From Neisseria subflava (GTDB lineage: Bacteria; Pseudomonadota; Gammaproteobacteria; Burkholderiales; Neisseriaceae), in NCBI RefSeq assembly GCF_005221305.1, contig NZ_CP039887.1, positions 372,001 through 436,000 on the forward strand: a DNA stretch of 64,000 nucleotides. Reading direction: 5' to 3'. Shown in pieces: positions 49,402-57,700 of this stretch. The translations under genes were made by a program, and so were the position numbers. The notes below the pieces were generated by a model, which searched no databases, had not been told where the DNA came from, and saw nothing but the letters and a program-made list of their open reading frames with translations. How positions within the stretch are numbered: position 1 is the first letter of the stretch; each line of letters starts with the position of its first letter.

Positions 49402-49893
49402 TCAGATTTTTCTGGTTTTCAACCAAGCCCAAAGCAGCAGCAATACGACAAAGCCGAAATACAAAATACTCCACACTGGCAGGGCAACGCCGAATAGATA
49501 GTCCGGCTCGGCGCAGTTGCCAAAGCCGCGGACGATGGGTTCAAACCAATCGAACAAAGGCCAGTCACGCAGGCGGAAAGTCCAAGGTGCGCCACAAGAA
49601 GGGGCGGTGCCGGGCGGCAGGCTTTGCAGCCAAATTTGATAGGCGGCGACACCTGCTCCGTAAACGGCCGGAGCGGCAATCAACAATGCCGAGAGCGAGC
49701 GGGCAAATTTGGAAGATTGAGAACTGAATGCCGTAACAATGGCCAACAGCCCGACAGCCAATACGCACAAGCGTTGCAGGATGCACAATACGCACGGGTT
49801 CATACCCAAAACGTATTGTGAAATAAAGGAGCCGCAGGCGGCAAATATGGAGAGGACGACTAAAAATAAAACAGTCTTGCGGAAAAAGTTCAT
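49402..49893 (-). CDS. dsbB: Disulfide bond formation protein B
   Basis: DsbB reoxidises DsbA and passes electrons to quinone. The 163-residue protein has four membrane helices. The first periplasmic loop carries the cysteine pair in NPCVLCILQR and the second has CGAPW and FGNC. Length is slightly short of E. coli (176). The start at 49893 gives MNFFRKTVLFL, the correct N-terminal helix; an extension to 49938 runs into a DUS. Confidence 0.95.
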   Translation of the reverse strand: MNFFRKTVLFLVVLSIFAACGSFISQYVLGMNPCVLCILQRLCVLAVGLLAIVTAFSSQSSKFARSLSALLIAAPAVYGAGVAAYQIWLQSLPPGTAPSCGAPWTFRLRDWPLFDWFEPIVRGFGNCAEPDYLFGVALPVWSILYFGFVVLLLLWAWLKTRKI

Positions 49894-50053
49894 AACATAA
49901 AACCTTTCAGACGGCCTGGACGCAAAACAGCCGATCAATAATGTTTACTTTAACACAAAACGCATATGCTTTTTTCGGTTTGACGGTTTTTTGCGTATGT
50001 TTGTTGATGTTGCGTAACCATAAATATGGAAACAAAAATGTGTTCCATATTGA

Positions 50054-50084
50054 AAAGGCCGTCTGAAATGTTCAGACGGCCTTT
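50054..50084 (-). terminator. DUS hairpin terminator of the cytochrome gene
   Basis: DUS arms at 50054-50067 and 50071-50084, 3' of the minus-strand cytochrome gene. Confidence 0.82.
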
Positions 50085-50098
50085 AGGGGAGAGACGTT

Positions 50099-50497
50099 TT
50101 ATTTTTTCCCGTGAGATTTTTTGACATCTGCTTCAGTAATCGTACCGCCGCCATTATTAAAGGCGTTCATGATGTAAGTGGCAACGGCGGCGACATCGGC
50201 ATCGTTGATGGCGGTAGCAGGCATGAAGCCGTTGTAGGATTTGCCGTTTACTTTAATCGGGCCGTTGATGCCTTTGGTCATGCTTTGCAACAGGGCTTGC
50301 GGTTTTTTGTTGATATAGTCGGACTGGAATAAAGGCGGAAACATGGCACCCCGGCCTTCCCCTTTTTTACCGTGGCAGGCAGCGCAGTTGGTTTCGTAAA
50401 TTTTTTGTCCTTTGCTCATCAGAGCGGCATCAGCGGCAAAAGCAGTTGGGATGCTGAGTGCGGTCAGAAGGAGCAGGATAGGGCGGAGTGCAGTCAT
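50099..50497 (-). CDS. Periplasmic c-type cytochrome (monohaem class I)
   Basis: A 132-residue protein with a signal peptide (…SIPTAFA|AD). One haem attachment motif CAACH is in ETNCAACHGKKGEG and the axial methionine in NGFMPATAI. The fold is a small class I cytochrome c, probably an electron carrier in the periplasm to an oxidase or nitrite reductase. The C-terminal tail is Lys-rich. The start at 50497 has AAGGA 7 bases upstream; the ORF extension to 50536 is rejected. The partner is unknown. Confidence 0.92.
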   Translation of the reverse strand: MTALRPILLLLTALSIPTAFAADAALMSKGQKIYETNCAACHGKKGEGRGAMFPPLFQSDYINKKPQALLQSMTKGINGPIKVNGKSYNGFMPATAINDADVAAVATYIMNAFNNGGGTITEADVKKSHGKK

Positions 50498-50572
50498 GAT
50501 GTGTTCCTTTTTGAGTAGTGTTTTTGATGGCCACACGCTTGGTTTGCGTTTTAATAGCTTGATGATAACGCT

Positions 50573-50609
50573 AAAGGCCGTCTGAAAGTGAATTTTTCAG
50601 ACGGCCTTT
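50573..50609 (-). terminator. DUS hairpin terminator of hemH
   Basis: Fifteen-base DUS arms (50573-50587 and 50595-50609) just beyond the hemH stop. Confidence 0.85.
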
Positions 50610-50617
50610 GGTTTAGG

Positions 50618-51628
50618 TCAAATCCAGCCTTGCAGATTGGCCCGACTTAATTGTGCAAGTGCGGCAATCCAGTCGGCGGAATCGTTGAGACAGGGGATGT
50701 AACGGTATTCTTTGCCGCCTGCGGCGTAGAATTGTTCGCGTCCCATAATGGCGATTTCTTCCATGGTTTCGAGGCAGTCGGCTAGGAAGCCGGGACAGAA
50801 TACGTCGAGTTTGGTTGTGCCTTGTTTCGGCAGCTGATCAAACAGGGCTTGCGTGCTGGGCTTGACCCATTGGGATTTGCCAAACTGGCTTTGGAAAGAA
50901 ACAATGTATTCTTGTTCGGACAAGCACAATGCCTGCGCCAACAGCTTGGCAGTATGGTGGCACTCGTCAGGATAGGGGTCGCCGTCATCGTGATGCTTTT
51001 GCGGAATACCGTGGAAACTCAACATCAGTTTTTCGCTGCGTCCGTTTTGAGCCCAATAGGCTTCAATATGCTGCTTCATGGCTTGAATATAGGCGGCATC
51101 GTCGTAGTAACGGGAGACGGTGCGGACGCTCATTTGGTTGCGTTGCAGCAATAACTCTTGAAACACTTTGTCCAAAGCCGCGCCGGTAGAAGAGCCGGCA
51201 TATTGCGGATAGAGCGGGATGACCAGTAATTTGCCCACGCCTTGGGCTTTGAGTTCCGCCAAAACGTCGGCAACGCTTGGATTGCCGTAAGTCATGGCAT
51301 GACGGACGATGACATCGGGCAAATGTTTGGCCAGGGCTTCTGCTTGGCGGTGTGTGTAAACCTCAAGCGGCGAACCTTCTTTAAACCAAACTTTTTCATA
51401 GGCATGCGCGCTTTTTTTCGGGCGAAAAGTCAATACCAAGCCGCGCAATATCGGTTGCCATAGGAGCTTGGGCAGTTCGACAACACGTTGATCGGACAGA
51501 AATTCTTTCAAGTAAGGCTTAACTGCGGTAGCAGTGGGCGCGTCAGGCGTGCCGAGGTTGAGCAGCAGGACGGCGGTACGGTTTTGTGCGGTGTAGGCTA
51601 AGGGTGGTTCGGTATGGAAACGGGACAT
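50618..51628 (-). CDS. hemH: Ferrochelatase
   Basis: It inserts Fe2+ into protoporphyrin IX, the last step of protohaem synthesis. The 336 residues contain AVLLLNLGTPDAPT near the N-terminus. The metal-binding histidine is in LSFHGIPQKH, and the conserved glutamate-bearing CPGFLADCLETMEEI is near the end. This is the cytoplasmic, membrane-peripheral bacterial type with no [2Fe-2S] cysteines. The cytochrome c gene next to it is one consumer of haem, though the two are separated by a terminator. Confidence 0.96.
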   Translation of the reverse strand: MSRFHTEPPLAYTAQNRTAVLLLNLGTPDAPTATAVKPYLKEFLSDQRVVELPKLLWQPILRGLVLTFRPKKSAHAYEKVWFKEGSPLEVYTHRQAEALAKHLPDVIVRHAMTYGNPSVADVLAELKAQGVGKLLVIPLYPQYAGSSTGAALDKVFQELLLQRNQMSVRTVSRYYDDAAYIQAMKQHIEAYWAQNGRSEKLMLSFHGIPQKHHDDGDPYPDECHHTAKLLAQALCLSEQEYIVSFQSQFGKSQWVKPSTQALFDQLPKQGTTKLDVFCPGFLADCLETMEEIAIMGREQFYAAGGKEYRYIPCLNDSADWIAALAQLSRANLQGWI

Positions 51629-51656
51629 GATTGTGCTTTATTAATTAAGAATATTG

Positions 51657-51703
51657 AGGCCGTCTGAAAAGCAGTTTGAATTAAATCTGATTTCAGACGG
51701 CCT
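51657..51703 (-). terminator. DUS hairpin terminator of tgt
   Basis: DUS arms at 51657-51669 and 51691-51703 between tgt and hemH on the minus strand. Confidence 0.75.
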
Positions 51704-51712
51704 TTAAAAGGA

Positions 51713-52828
51713 TTAATCCACACCGCGGGCACGGTTTTCATGGAATTGTGCCTGCCAATCGGTAAATTTGCCTTGTTCGATGGCTTCGCGCATTTCTGCC
51801 ATGATGACTTGGTAGAAGTGCAGATTGTGGATGGTGTTGAGCTGTGCGCCCAAGATTTCGCCGACACGATGCAGATGGTGCAGGTAGGAGCGGCTGAAAT
51901 TCTGACAGGCGTAGCAGGTGCAGCTTTCATCAATCGGACGCTTGTCGAGTTTGTGTTTGGTGTTTTTGATTTTCAAATCGCCAAAACGGGTAAACAGCCA
52001 GCCGTTACGCGCATTGCGGGTAGGCATGACGCAGTCGAACATATCCACGCCGTGTGCCACGCCGTACACCAAATCTTCAGGCGTGCCGACGCCCATCAAA
52101 TAATGTGGCTTGTGTTCCGGCAGGATAGGGCCGACGGCGCGCAACATACGGTACATTTCGGGCTTAGGTTCGCCAACAGACAAGCCGCCGATGGCCAAGC
52201 CGGGGAAGTCGAGCTCTTCCAAGCCTTTCAGCGATTCTTCGCGCAAATCTTCATACATCGCGCCTTGTACGATGCCAAACAGCGCATTCGGGTTTTTCAG
52301 GTCTTCAAAAGCCTTTTTGCTTCGTTCCGCCCAGCGCAGGCTCATTTGCAGCGATTTTTGCGCTTGGCTGTGCGTTGCCTCGCCCGGGGTGCATTCGTCC
52401 AGCTGCATCACGATGTCGGAATTCAATACGGTTTGGATTTTCATCGACACTTCGGGCGAGAGGAACAGTTTGTCGCCGTTGATCGGGCTTTGGAATGTAC
52501 AGCCTTCTTCGGTCAGCTTGCGCATGTCGGACAATGAGAATACTTGGAAACCGCCTGAGTCGGTCAAAATCGGCTTATCCCAGCCGATAAATTCGTGCAG
52601 GCCGCCGAATTGTTCGATGACTTCCAAACCGGGGCGCAGCCACAGATGGTAAGTGTTGCCTAAGATGATTTGTGCTTTGATGTCATGCAGGTTTTGCGGG
52701 TTCATCGCTTTGACCGAACCATATGTGCCGACCGGCATAAATACCGGCGTTTCGATTTTGCCGTGGTTCAGTTCCAAAGTGCCGCGTCGGGCATGACCGT
52801 CTTTCTTGTGTAAGGTAAATTTAAGCAT
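51713..52828 (-). CDS. tgt: tRNA-guanine transglycosylase
   Basis: It exchanges guanine 34 of GUN-anticodon tRNAs for preQ1 in queuosine synthesis. The 371 residues include the nucleophile aspartate region FDCVMPTRNARNG. The substrate pocket has DSGGFQVFSL and GGLSVGE. The structural zinc site is CTCYACQNFSRSYLHHL (three Cys, one His). Length is standard. There is no visible Shine-Dalgarno sequence at the start. The queA partner is not in the window. Confidence 0.97.
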   Translation of the reverse strand: MLKFTLHKKDGHARRGTLELNHGKIETPVFMPVGTYGSVKAMNPQNLHDIKAQIILGNTYHLWLRPGLEVIEQFGGLHEFIGWDKPILTDSGGFQVFSLSDMRKLTEEGCTFQSPINGDKLFLSPEVSMKIQTVLNSDIVMQLDECTPGEATHSQAQKSLQMSLRWAERSKKAFEDLKNPNALFGIVQGAMYEDLREESLKGLEELDFPGLAIGGLSVGEPKPEMYRMLRAVGPILPEHKPHYLMGVGTPEDLVYGVAHGVDMFDCVMPTRNARNGWLFTRFGDLKIKNTKHKLDKRPIDESCTCYACQNFSRSYLHHLHRVGEILGAQLNTIHNLHFYQVIMAEMREAIEQGKFTDWQAQFHENRARGVD

Positions 52829-53021
52829 AGTAATAATAGATTGGACGTTCGCGTGTGTGCGAAATGAAAGGGCAGATTATAAAGGATTTTTCGTTGGTTG
52901 ACGGCTGGATTTTATCTTTGTCAAAACAATGCTTCAGACGGCCTGAATGACGGAGGAAATAAAAAATGAGGTATAAATCAAACAAAAATATCCAGGCCGT
53001 CTGAAAAGTATTTACAGATGC

Positions 53022-53050
53022 TTGCAAAAGGGAACACGCTTCGTTACAAT
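53022..53050 (+). promoter_or_regulatory. Promoter of tRNA-Val
   Basis: TTGCAA (53022-53027), 17-base spacer, TACAAT (53045-53050), 15 bases before the mature tRNA. Confidence 0.75.
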
Positions 53051-53065
53051 AAGCGACTTAGATGA

Positions 53066-53142
53066 AGGCACATAGCTCAGTTGGTTAGAGCACCACCTTG
53101 ACATGGTGGGGGTCGTTGGTTCGAGTCCAATTGTGCCTACCA
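53066..53142 (+). tRNA. tRNA-Val (anticodon GAC)
   Basis: A complete 77-base cloverleaf with encoded CCA: acceptor AGGCACA/TGTGCCT, anticodon stem CCACC/GGTGG around loop TTGACAT giving anticodon GAC, and T-loop GGTTCGAGTCC. It reads GUC and GUU valine codons. It lies upstream of thrS and may be cotranscribed with it, as no terminator is seen between. Confidence 0.97.
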
Positions 53143-53194
53143 AATTTCCATAACGGCTTTATGCCGTTATTTTTTAATGTTTTGGAGCTTTCTG

Positions 53195-55108
53195 ATGTTG
53201 AACATTACCTTGCCGGACGGTTCGGTCCGCCAATATGAATCACCCGTTACCGTGGCGCAAATTGCAGCGTCTATCGGTGCAGGTTTGGCAAAGGCAACGG
53301 TAGCGGGCAAGGTTAACGGTAAATTGGTGGATGCTTGCGATCCGATTACCGAAGATGCCCACGTTCAAATCATTACGCCTAAAGACAAAGAAGGTGTGGA
53401 AATTATCCGCCACTCCTGCGCACACTTGGTTGGTCATGCAGTCAAGCAGCTCTATCCTGATGCCAAAATGGTTATCGGCCCGGTGATTGAAGACGGGTTC
53501 TATTACGATATCGCAACTGAAAAACCATTTACGCCTGATGATGTGGCCGCTATCGAAGCGCGCATGAAAGAGTTGATTGCACAAGACTATGACGTTATTA
53601 AAGTGATGACGCCTCGTGCAGAAGCCATCAAAATTTTCCAAGATCGCGGCGAAGAGTACAAATTGCGTCTGATTGAAGACATGCCTGAAGTGGAAGCAAT
53701 GGGCATGTATCATCATCAAGAATACGTCGATATGTGCCGCGGTCCTCACGTTCCCAATACCCGTTTCTTGAAAAACTTCAAGCTGACCAAGCTGGCAGGC
53801 GCATACTGGCGCGGCGACAGCAACAATGAAATGTTGCAACGTATTTACGGTACGGCTTGGGCAAGCAAAGATGAATTGAAAGCCTATATCCAACGTATCG
53901 AGGAAGCAGAAAAACGCGACCATCGTAAGCTGGGTAAACAATTGGATTTGTTCCACCTGCAAGATGAAGCGCCGGGTATGGTGTTCTGGCATCCTAAAGG
54001 CTGGGCTTTGTGGCAAGTGATTGAGCAGCATATGCGCAAAGAGTTGAATGCTGCCGGTTATAAAGAGGTTAAAACACCTCAGATTATGGATAAAACCTTC
54101 TGGGAAAAATCCGGCCACTGGGAAAACTATAAAGACAATATGTTTGTGACCAGTTCAGAAAAACGCGAATACGCGGTTAAACCGATGAACTGTCCGGGTC
54201 ATGTGCAAATTTTCAATAACGGCTTGCGCTCATATCGCGATTTGCCAATGCGTTTGGCTGAGTTCGGTTCTTGCCACCGCAATGAACCAAGCGGTGCATT
54301 GCATGGTCTGATGCGTGTTCGTGGTTTTGTGCAGGATGATGCGCACATCTTCTGTACCGAAGATCAAATCGTTGATGAAGCACGTGCATTCAATGAATTG
54401 CTGGTTCGCATTTACAAACAATTCGGCTTCCATGATGTTGCTGTGAAGCTGTCCCTCCGCCCTGAACAACGTGCAGGTTCTGACGAAGTTTGGGATAAAG
54501 CCGAACAAGGTCTGCGTGATGCATTGACCGCTTGCGGCGTAGAGTGGGAAGAATTGCCTGGCGAAGGCGCATTCTATGGTCCTAAGATTGAGTACCATGT
54601 CAAAGATGCCTTGGGTCGCTCTTGGCAGTGCGGTACCCTGCAGTTGGACTTCGTATTGCCGGAGCGTTTGAATGCCGAATATGTAACTGAAAACAACGAT
54701 CGTGCGCGTCCTGTAATGTTGCACCGTGCTATTTTGGGTTCATTGGAGCGCTTCATCGGTATTCTGATTGAAAACCATGCAGGCTCATTCCCATTGTGGC
54801 TTGCGCCGGTTCAAATGGTGATTATGAATATCACCGAGAACCAAGCAGATTATTGTCGTGAAGTGGCTACTAAATTGCAGGCGGCAGGTTTCCGTGTCGA
54901 ATTGGATTTGCGTAACGAAAAAATCGGTTACAAAATCCGTGACAACAGCCAATACCGTTTCCCTTATCAAATCGTTGTCGGCGATAAAGAGAAACAAGAA
55001 AACAAAGTTGCGGTACGCCGCAAAGCAGAGGACTTGGGTTCTTTGAATGTAGATGATTTTATTGCACAATTGCAGCAAGAAATCACTGACGCCCTCGTCA
55101 ATCATTAA
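53195..55108 (+). CDS. thrS: Threonyl-tRNA synthetase
   Basis: It charges tRNA-Thr and edits mischarged serine. The 637 residues contain the N-terminal TGS domain (LNITLPDGSVRQYESP), the editing domain with HSCAHLVGHAV, class II motif 2 near FGSCHRNEPSGALHGLMRVRGF and motif 3 MLHRAILGSLERFIG. Zinc ligands are in KPMNCPGH, and the anticodon-binding domain follows. The ATG at 53195 was chosen over 53177 because GGAG lies 7 bases upstream. infC follows after 20 bases, the classical thrS-infC-rpmI-rplT-pheST order. Confidence 0.98.
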   Translation: MLNITLPDGSVRQYESPVTVAQIAASIGAGLAKATVAGKVNGKLVDACDPITEDAHVQIITPKDKEGVEIIRHSCAHLVGHAVKQLYPDAKMVIGPVIEDGFYYDIATEKPFTPDDVAAIEARMKELIAQDYDVIKVMTPRAEAIKIFQDRGEEYKLRLIEDMPEVEAMGMYHHQEYVDMCRGPHVPNTRFLKNFKLTKLAGAYWRGDSNNEMLQRIYGTAWASKDELKAYIQRIEEAEKRDHRKLGKQLDLFHLQDEAPGMVFWHPKGWALWQVIEQHMRKELNAAGYKEVKTPQIMDKTFWEKSGHWENYKDNMFVTSSEKREYAVKPMNCPGHVQIFNNGLRSYRDLPMRLAEFGSCHRNEPSGALHGLMRVRGFVQDDAHIFCTEDQIVDEARAFNELLVRIYKQFGFHDVAVKLSLRPEQRAGSDEVWDKAEQGLRDALTACGVEWEELPGEGAFYGPKIEYHVKDALGRSWQCGTLQLDFVLPERLNAEYVTENNDRARPVMLHRAILGSLERFIGILIENHAGSFPLWLAPVQMVIMNITENQADYCREVATKLQAAGFRVELDLRNEKIGYKIRDNSQYRFPYQIVVGDKEKQENKVAVRRKAEDLGSLNVDDFIAQLQQEITDALVNH

Positions 55109-55128
55109 TTTTTATAGGAGTATTCATC

Positions 55129-55647
55129 ATCGCTCAAGAACGCGAAGCACGAATCAATGGTGAAATTACCGCCAAAGAAGTGCGATTAATCAGTGAGTCA
55201 GGCGATCAGCTTGGTGTCGTTTCAGTTCGTGAAGCTCTGGCTATGGCCGAAGAGCAAGATGTCGATTTGGTAGAAATTTCCCCGACTGCCAAACCGCCCG
55301 TATGCAAACTGATGGATTACGGTAAATACAAATACCAACAAGCCAAGAAGCGCGACGAAGCCAAGAAAAACCAAAAGCAGGTACAAATCAAGGAAATTAA
55401 ATTCCGTCCGGGTACTGATGAAGGCGACTATCAAATCAAGATGCGCAACATCAACCGCTTCCTTGCCGATGGTGACAAAGTTAAAGTGACATTGCGTTTC
55501 CGCGGTCGTGAGATGGCACACCAACAATTGGGCGCCCAACTGCTTGAACGCGTAAAAGAAGAGTTGGCTGAAGTGGCACAAATCGAGTCCTTCCCTAAAA
55601 TGGAAGGCCGCCAAATGGTGATGATGATTGCGCCTAAGAAAAAATAA
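55129..55647 (+). CDS. infC: Translation initiation factor IF-3, AUC start codon
   Basis: IF3 prevents premature 50S joining and checks the start codon. No ATG, GTG or TTG is placed to include the conserved N-terminus AQEREARINGEI. AGGAG at 55116-55120 stands 8 bases before an ATC at 55129 (5 bases before an in-frame ATC at 55126), so an AUC start is indicated. Such rare starts allow IF3 to repress its own translation, as with AUU in E. coli. The 172-residue product has the ISPTAKPPVCKLMDYGKYKY linker region and the C-terminal KMEGRQMVMMIAP. The next GTG at 55180 would cut the N-domain. Confidence 0.94.
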   Translation: MAQEREARINGEITAKEVRLISESGDQLGVVSVREALAMAEEQDVDLVEISPTAKPPVCKLMDYGKYKYQQAKKRDEAKKNQKQVQIKEIKFRPGTDEGDYQIKMRNINRFLADGDKVKVTLRFRGREMAHQQLGAQLLERVKEELAEVAQIESFPKMEGRQMVMMIAPKKK

Positions 55648-55656
55648 AGCTATAAT
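55628..55656 (+). promoter_or_regulatory. Internal promoter for rpmI-rplT
   Basis: TTGCGC (55628-55633), a 17-base spacer and a perfect TATAAT (55651-55656) overlap the infC end. Transcription would start at ~55663, right at the base of the leader stem. Confidence 0.6.
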
Positions 55657-55662
55657 GCAAGG

Positions 55663-55705
55663 CTTATTTCGATTGCCGCTCGAAATAAGGTTTAATTAGC
55701 GGCAA
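55663..55705 (+). promoter_or_regulatory. Candidate ribosomal-protein leader with pseudoknot
   Basis: CTTATTTCGA (55663-55672) pairs perfectly with TCGAAATAAG (55680-55689). The 7-base loop TTGCCGC (55673-55679) is exactly complementary to GCGGCAA (55699-55705). The result is an H-type pseudoknot, about 85 bases before rpmI. A site for L20 autoregulation is likely by analogy with other bacteria. Confidence 0.6.
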
Positions 55706-55789
55706 AAACCGTGGTATTTTGGGTTCCAAGTGTTTGAAATTTATTTCAAAACCCCTTATACCTTATCTAATAACGAATGGAGTTTTCCA

Positions 55790-55987
55790 ATGCCTAAAAT
55801 GAAAACCAAGTCTAGCGCGAAAAAACGCTTTAAAGTACTGGGTAACGGTGGTGTAAAACGCGGTCATGCGTTCAAAAGTCACATCCTGACCAAAAAAAAC
55901 ACTAAAACTAAACGTCAATTGCGCGGCACCGCTATGGTTGATTCACGCGATTTGGCTTCTGTTGCTAAAATGTTGCCCTACGCTTAA
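55790..55987 (+). CDS. rpmI: 50S ribosomal protein L35 (bL35)
   Basis: A 65-residue basic ribosomal protein of the large subunit. It starts MPKMKTKSSAKKRFKVLGNGG, the diagnostic N-terminus, with KRGHAFKSHILTKKNTKTKRQLRGT in the middle. The start at 55790 has TGGAG 7 bases upstream; the in-frame frame from 55730 lies in the leader. It is followed by rplT after 12 bases and is preceded by a structured leader, so its expression is probably controlled with rplT. Confidence 0.98.
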   Translation: MPKMKTKSSAKKRFKVLGNGGVKRGHAFKSHILTKKNTKTKRQLRGTAMVDSRDLASVAKMLPYA

Positions 55988-55999
55988 GGAGTTTAGAAT

Positions 56000-56359
56000 A
56001 TGCCACGCGTAAAACGCGGTGTTACCGCTCGTGCTCGTCACCAAAAAGTCTTCGCGTTAGCTAAAGGCTACCGCGGTCGTCGTAAAAACGTTTACCGTGT
56101 TGCCAAACAAGCGGTAATGAAAGCCGGTCAATACGCATACCGTGACCGTCGCCAACGCAAACGTCAATTCCGTCAACTGTGGATCGTTCGTATCAACGCA
56201 GGTGCCCGTGAAAATGGTCTGTCTTACAGCAAATTCATGAACGGCCTGAAACGCGCTGCTATCGAAATCGACCGCAAAGTATTGGCTGATTTGGCTGTAT
56301 TCGACAAAGCTGCATTTGCACAATTGGTTGAAAAAGCTAAAGCTGCTTTGGCTGCTTAA
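56000..56359 (+). CDS. rplT: 50S ribosomal protein L20 (bL20)
   Basis: A 119-residue protein needed early in 50S assembly. The N-terminal extension MPRVKRGVTARARHQKVFALAKGYRGRR and the globular domain starting near FRQLWIVRINAGARENGLSYS are clear. In E. coli and B. subtilis L20 represses its own operon by binding leader RNA, and a candidate leader lies before rpmI here. A strong terminator follows. Confidence 0.98.
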   Translation: MPRVKRGVTARARHQKVFALAKGYRGRRKNVYRVAKQAVMKAGQYAYRDRRQRKRQFRQLWIVRINAGARENGLSYSKFMNGLKRAAIEIDRKVLADLAVFDKAAFAQLVEKAKAALAA

Positions 56360-56375
56360 TTCGATAAGATTATTT

Positions 56376-56402
56376 AAAAAGGAAGCTTATGCTTCCTTTT
56401 TT
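56376..56402 (+). terminator. Intrinsic terminator of rplT
   Basis: AAAAAGGAAGC (56376-56386), TTAT loop, GCTTCCTTTTTT (56391-56402). pheST is therefore largely a separate unit. Confidence 0.94.
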
Positions 56403-56607
56403 CTTTTCTTAAAGAAATCCTATGTAGTTGATTTTCTTTCTTTAAACTCTATTTTTTTATACTAATTTGCGATAAAATAGGCCTCTCTTATCAAACGGAT
56501 TGGCCGCAGTAAGACAAAAGGCCGTCTGAACGGGTTTGAAATCAAATCCAACAGACGGCTTTGTTGTTTTAGACGGCCTGCCATCAACAAACAGACGATA
56601 AACCACT

Positions 56608-57597
56608 ATGGAAAATGTAAACCGTATCGTTGCAGAAGGTATTGCCGCTATTGAAGCCGCGCAAGACTTCAATGCCTTAGAACAAATTAAAGCACGCTAT
56701 CTTGGTAAAACCGGCGAATTGACCGGACTTTTGAAAACTTTGGGTCAAATGTCTCCTGAAGAGCGTAAAACCATAGGTGCGCACATCAACGAATGCAAAA
56801 ATCAGTTTCAGACGGCCTTTAATGCCAAACGCGATACCCTAAATGAAGCCAAGCTGCAAGCTCAATTGGCTGCAGAAGCATTGGATATTACTTTGCCGGG
56901 CCGTGCGCAAGAACATGGCGGTTTGCATCCAGTTACTTTAACTTTGCAACGTGTGGTCGAGCTGTTTCACGGTATGGGTTTTGAAGTAGCGGACGGCCCT
57001 GAAATCGAAGACGATTTCCATAATTTCCAAGCCTTGAATATTCCTGCAAATCACCCAGCGCGTGCGATGCAAGATACTTTCTACGTTGAAAACGGCGACG
57101 TTTTGCGCACACACACTTCGCCTATTCAAATCCGCTATATGCTCGACAAAAAAGAGCCGCCTATCCGCATTATTGCCCCCGGCCGCGTTTACCGTGTAGA
57201 CAGTGATGCCACTCACTCGCCTATGTTCCATCAGGCTGAAGGTTTGTGGGTAGAAGAGGGTGTGACTTTTGCCGACTTGAAAGCTGTGTTTACTGATTTT
57301 ATCCGTCGCTTCTTTGAACGCGATGACCTGCAAGTGCGTTTCCGTCCGTCTTTCTTCCCGTTTACTGAGCCTTCAGCCGAAATCGACATCATGGGTGAAA
57401 ATGGCAAATGGTTGGAAGTAGGCGGTTGCGGTATGGTACATCCTAACGTGTTGAAAAACGTCAATATTAACCCTGAAAAATATACCGGTTTCGCCTTTGG
57501 TATCGGTCTTGACCGCTTCGCTATGCTGCGTTACAACGTGAACGACTTGCGCCTGTTCTTTGATAACGATTTGAACTTCTTGAAGCAGTTTAAATAA
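56608..57597 (+). CDS. pheS: Phenylalanyl-tRNA synthetase alpha subunit
   Basis: The catalytic subunit of the (alpha-beta)2 enzyme that charges tRNA-Phe. The 329 residues have an N-terminal coiled coil (~1-90) that binds tRNA. The class II catalytic core has THTSPIQIRYM, motif 2 in VYRVDSDATHSPMFHQAEG, FFPFTEPSAEID, and motif 3 FAFGIGLDRFAMLRY. A GRLK-type reverse DUS lies within the coding sequence. The upstream 200 bases contain two DUS-related hairpin arms (~56519-56580) but I see no clear Phe-codon leader peptide. Confidence 0.97.
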   Translation: MENVNRIVAEGIAAIEAAQDFNALEQIKARYLGKTGELTGLLKTLGQMSPEERKTIGAHINECKNQFQTAFNAKRDTLNEAKLQAQLAAEALDITLPGRAQEHGGLHPVTLTLQRVVELFHGMGFEVADGPEIEDDFHNFQALNIPANHPARAMQDTFYVENGDVLRTHTSPIQIRYMLDKKEPPIRIIAPGRVYRVDSDATHSPMFHQAEGLWVEEGVTFADLKAVFTDFIRRFFERDDLQVRFRPSFFPFTEPSAEIDIMGENGKWLEVGGCGMVHPNVLKNVNINPEKYTGFAFGIGLDRFAMLRYNVNDLRLFFDNDLNFLKQFK

Positions 57598-57617
57598 ATT
57601 TCAGATGGTCTTTTGAT

Positions 57618-57682
57618 AGGCCGTCTGAAAAGTGAATAGATATTACTGATTTCGTCTGATAAAAATTTGTTTCAGACGGCCT
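57618..57682 (+). repeat. DUS inverted pair between pheS and pheT
   Basis: AG-DUS at 57618-57630 and its reverse at 57670-57682 enclose a 39-base loop. This is in an operon where the two genes are usually tightly joined, so the repeat may reduce pheT readthrough. Confidence 0.65.
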
Positions 57683-57700
57683 GATAGTAGAGAAAATAAT

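Noticed and set aside
55180..55182. GTG start for infC
   Set aside because: It would remove the conserved IF3 N-terminus that is open in frame back to ATC 55129 with an AGGAG in front.
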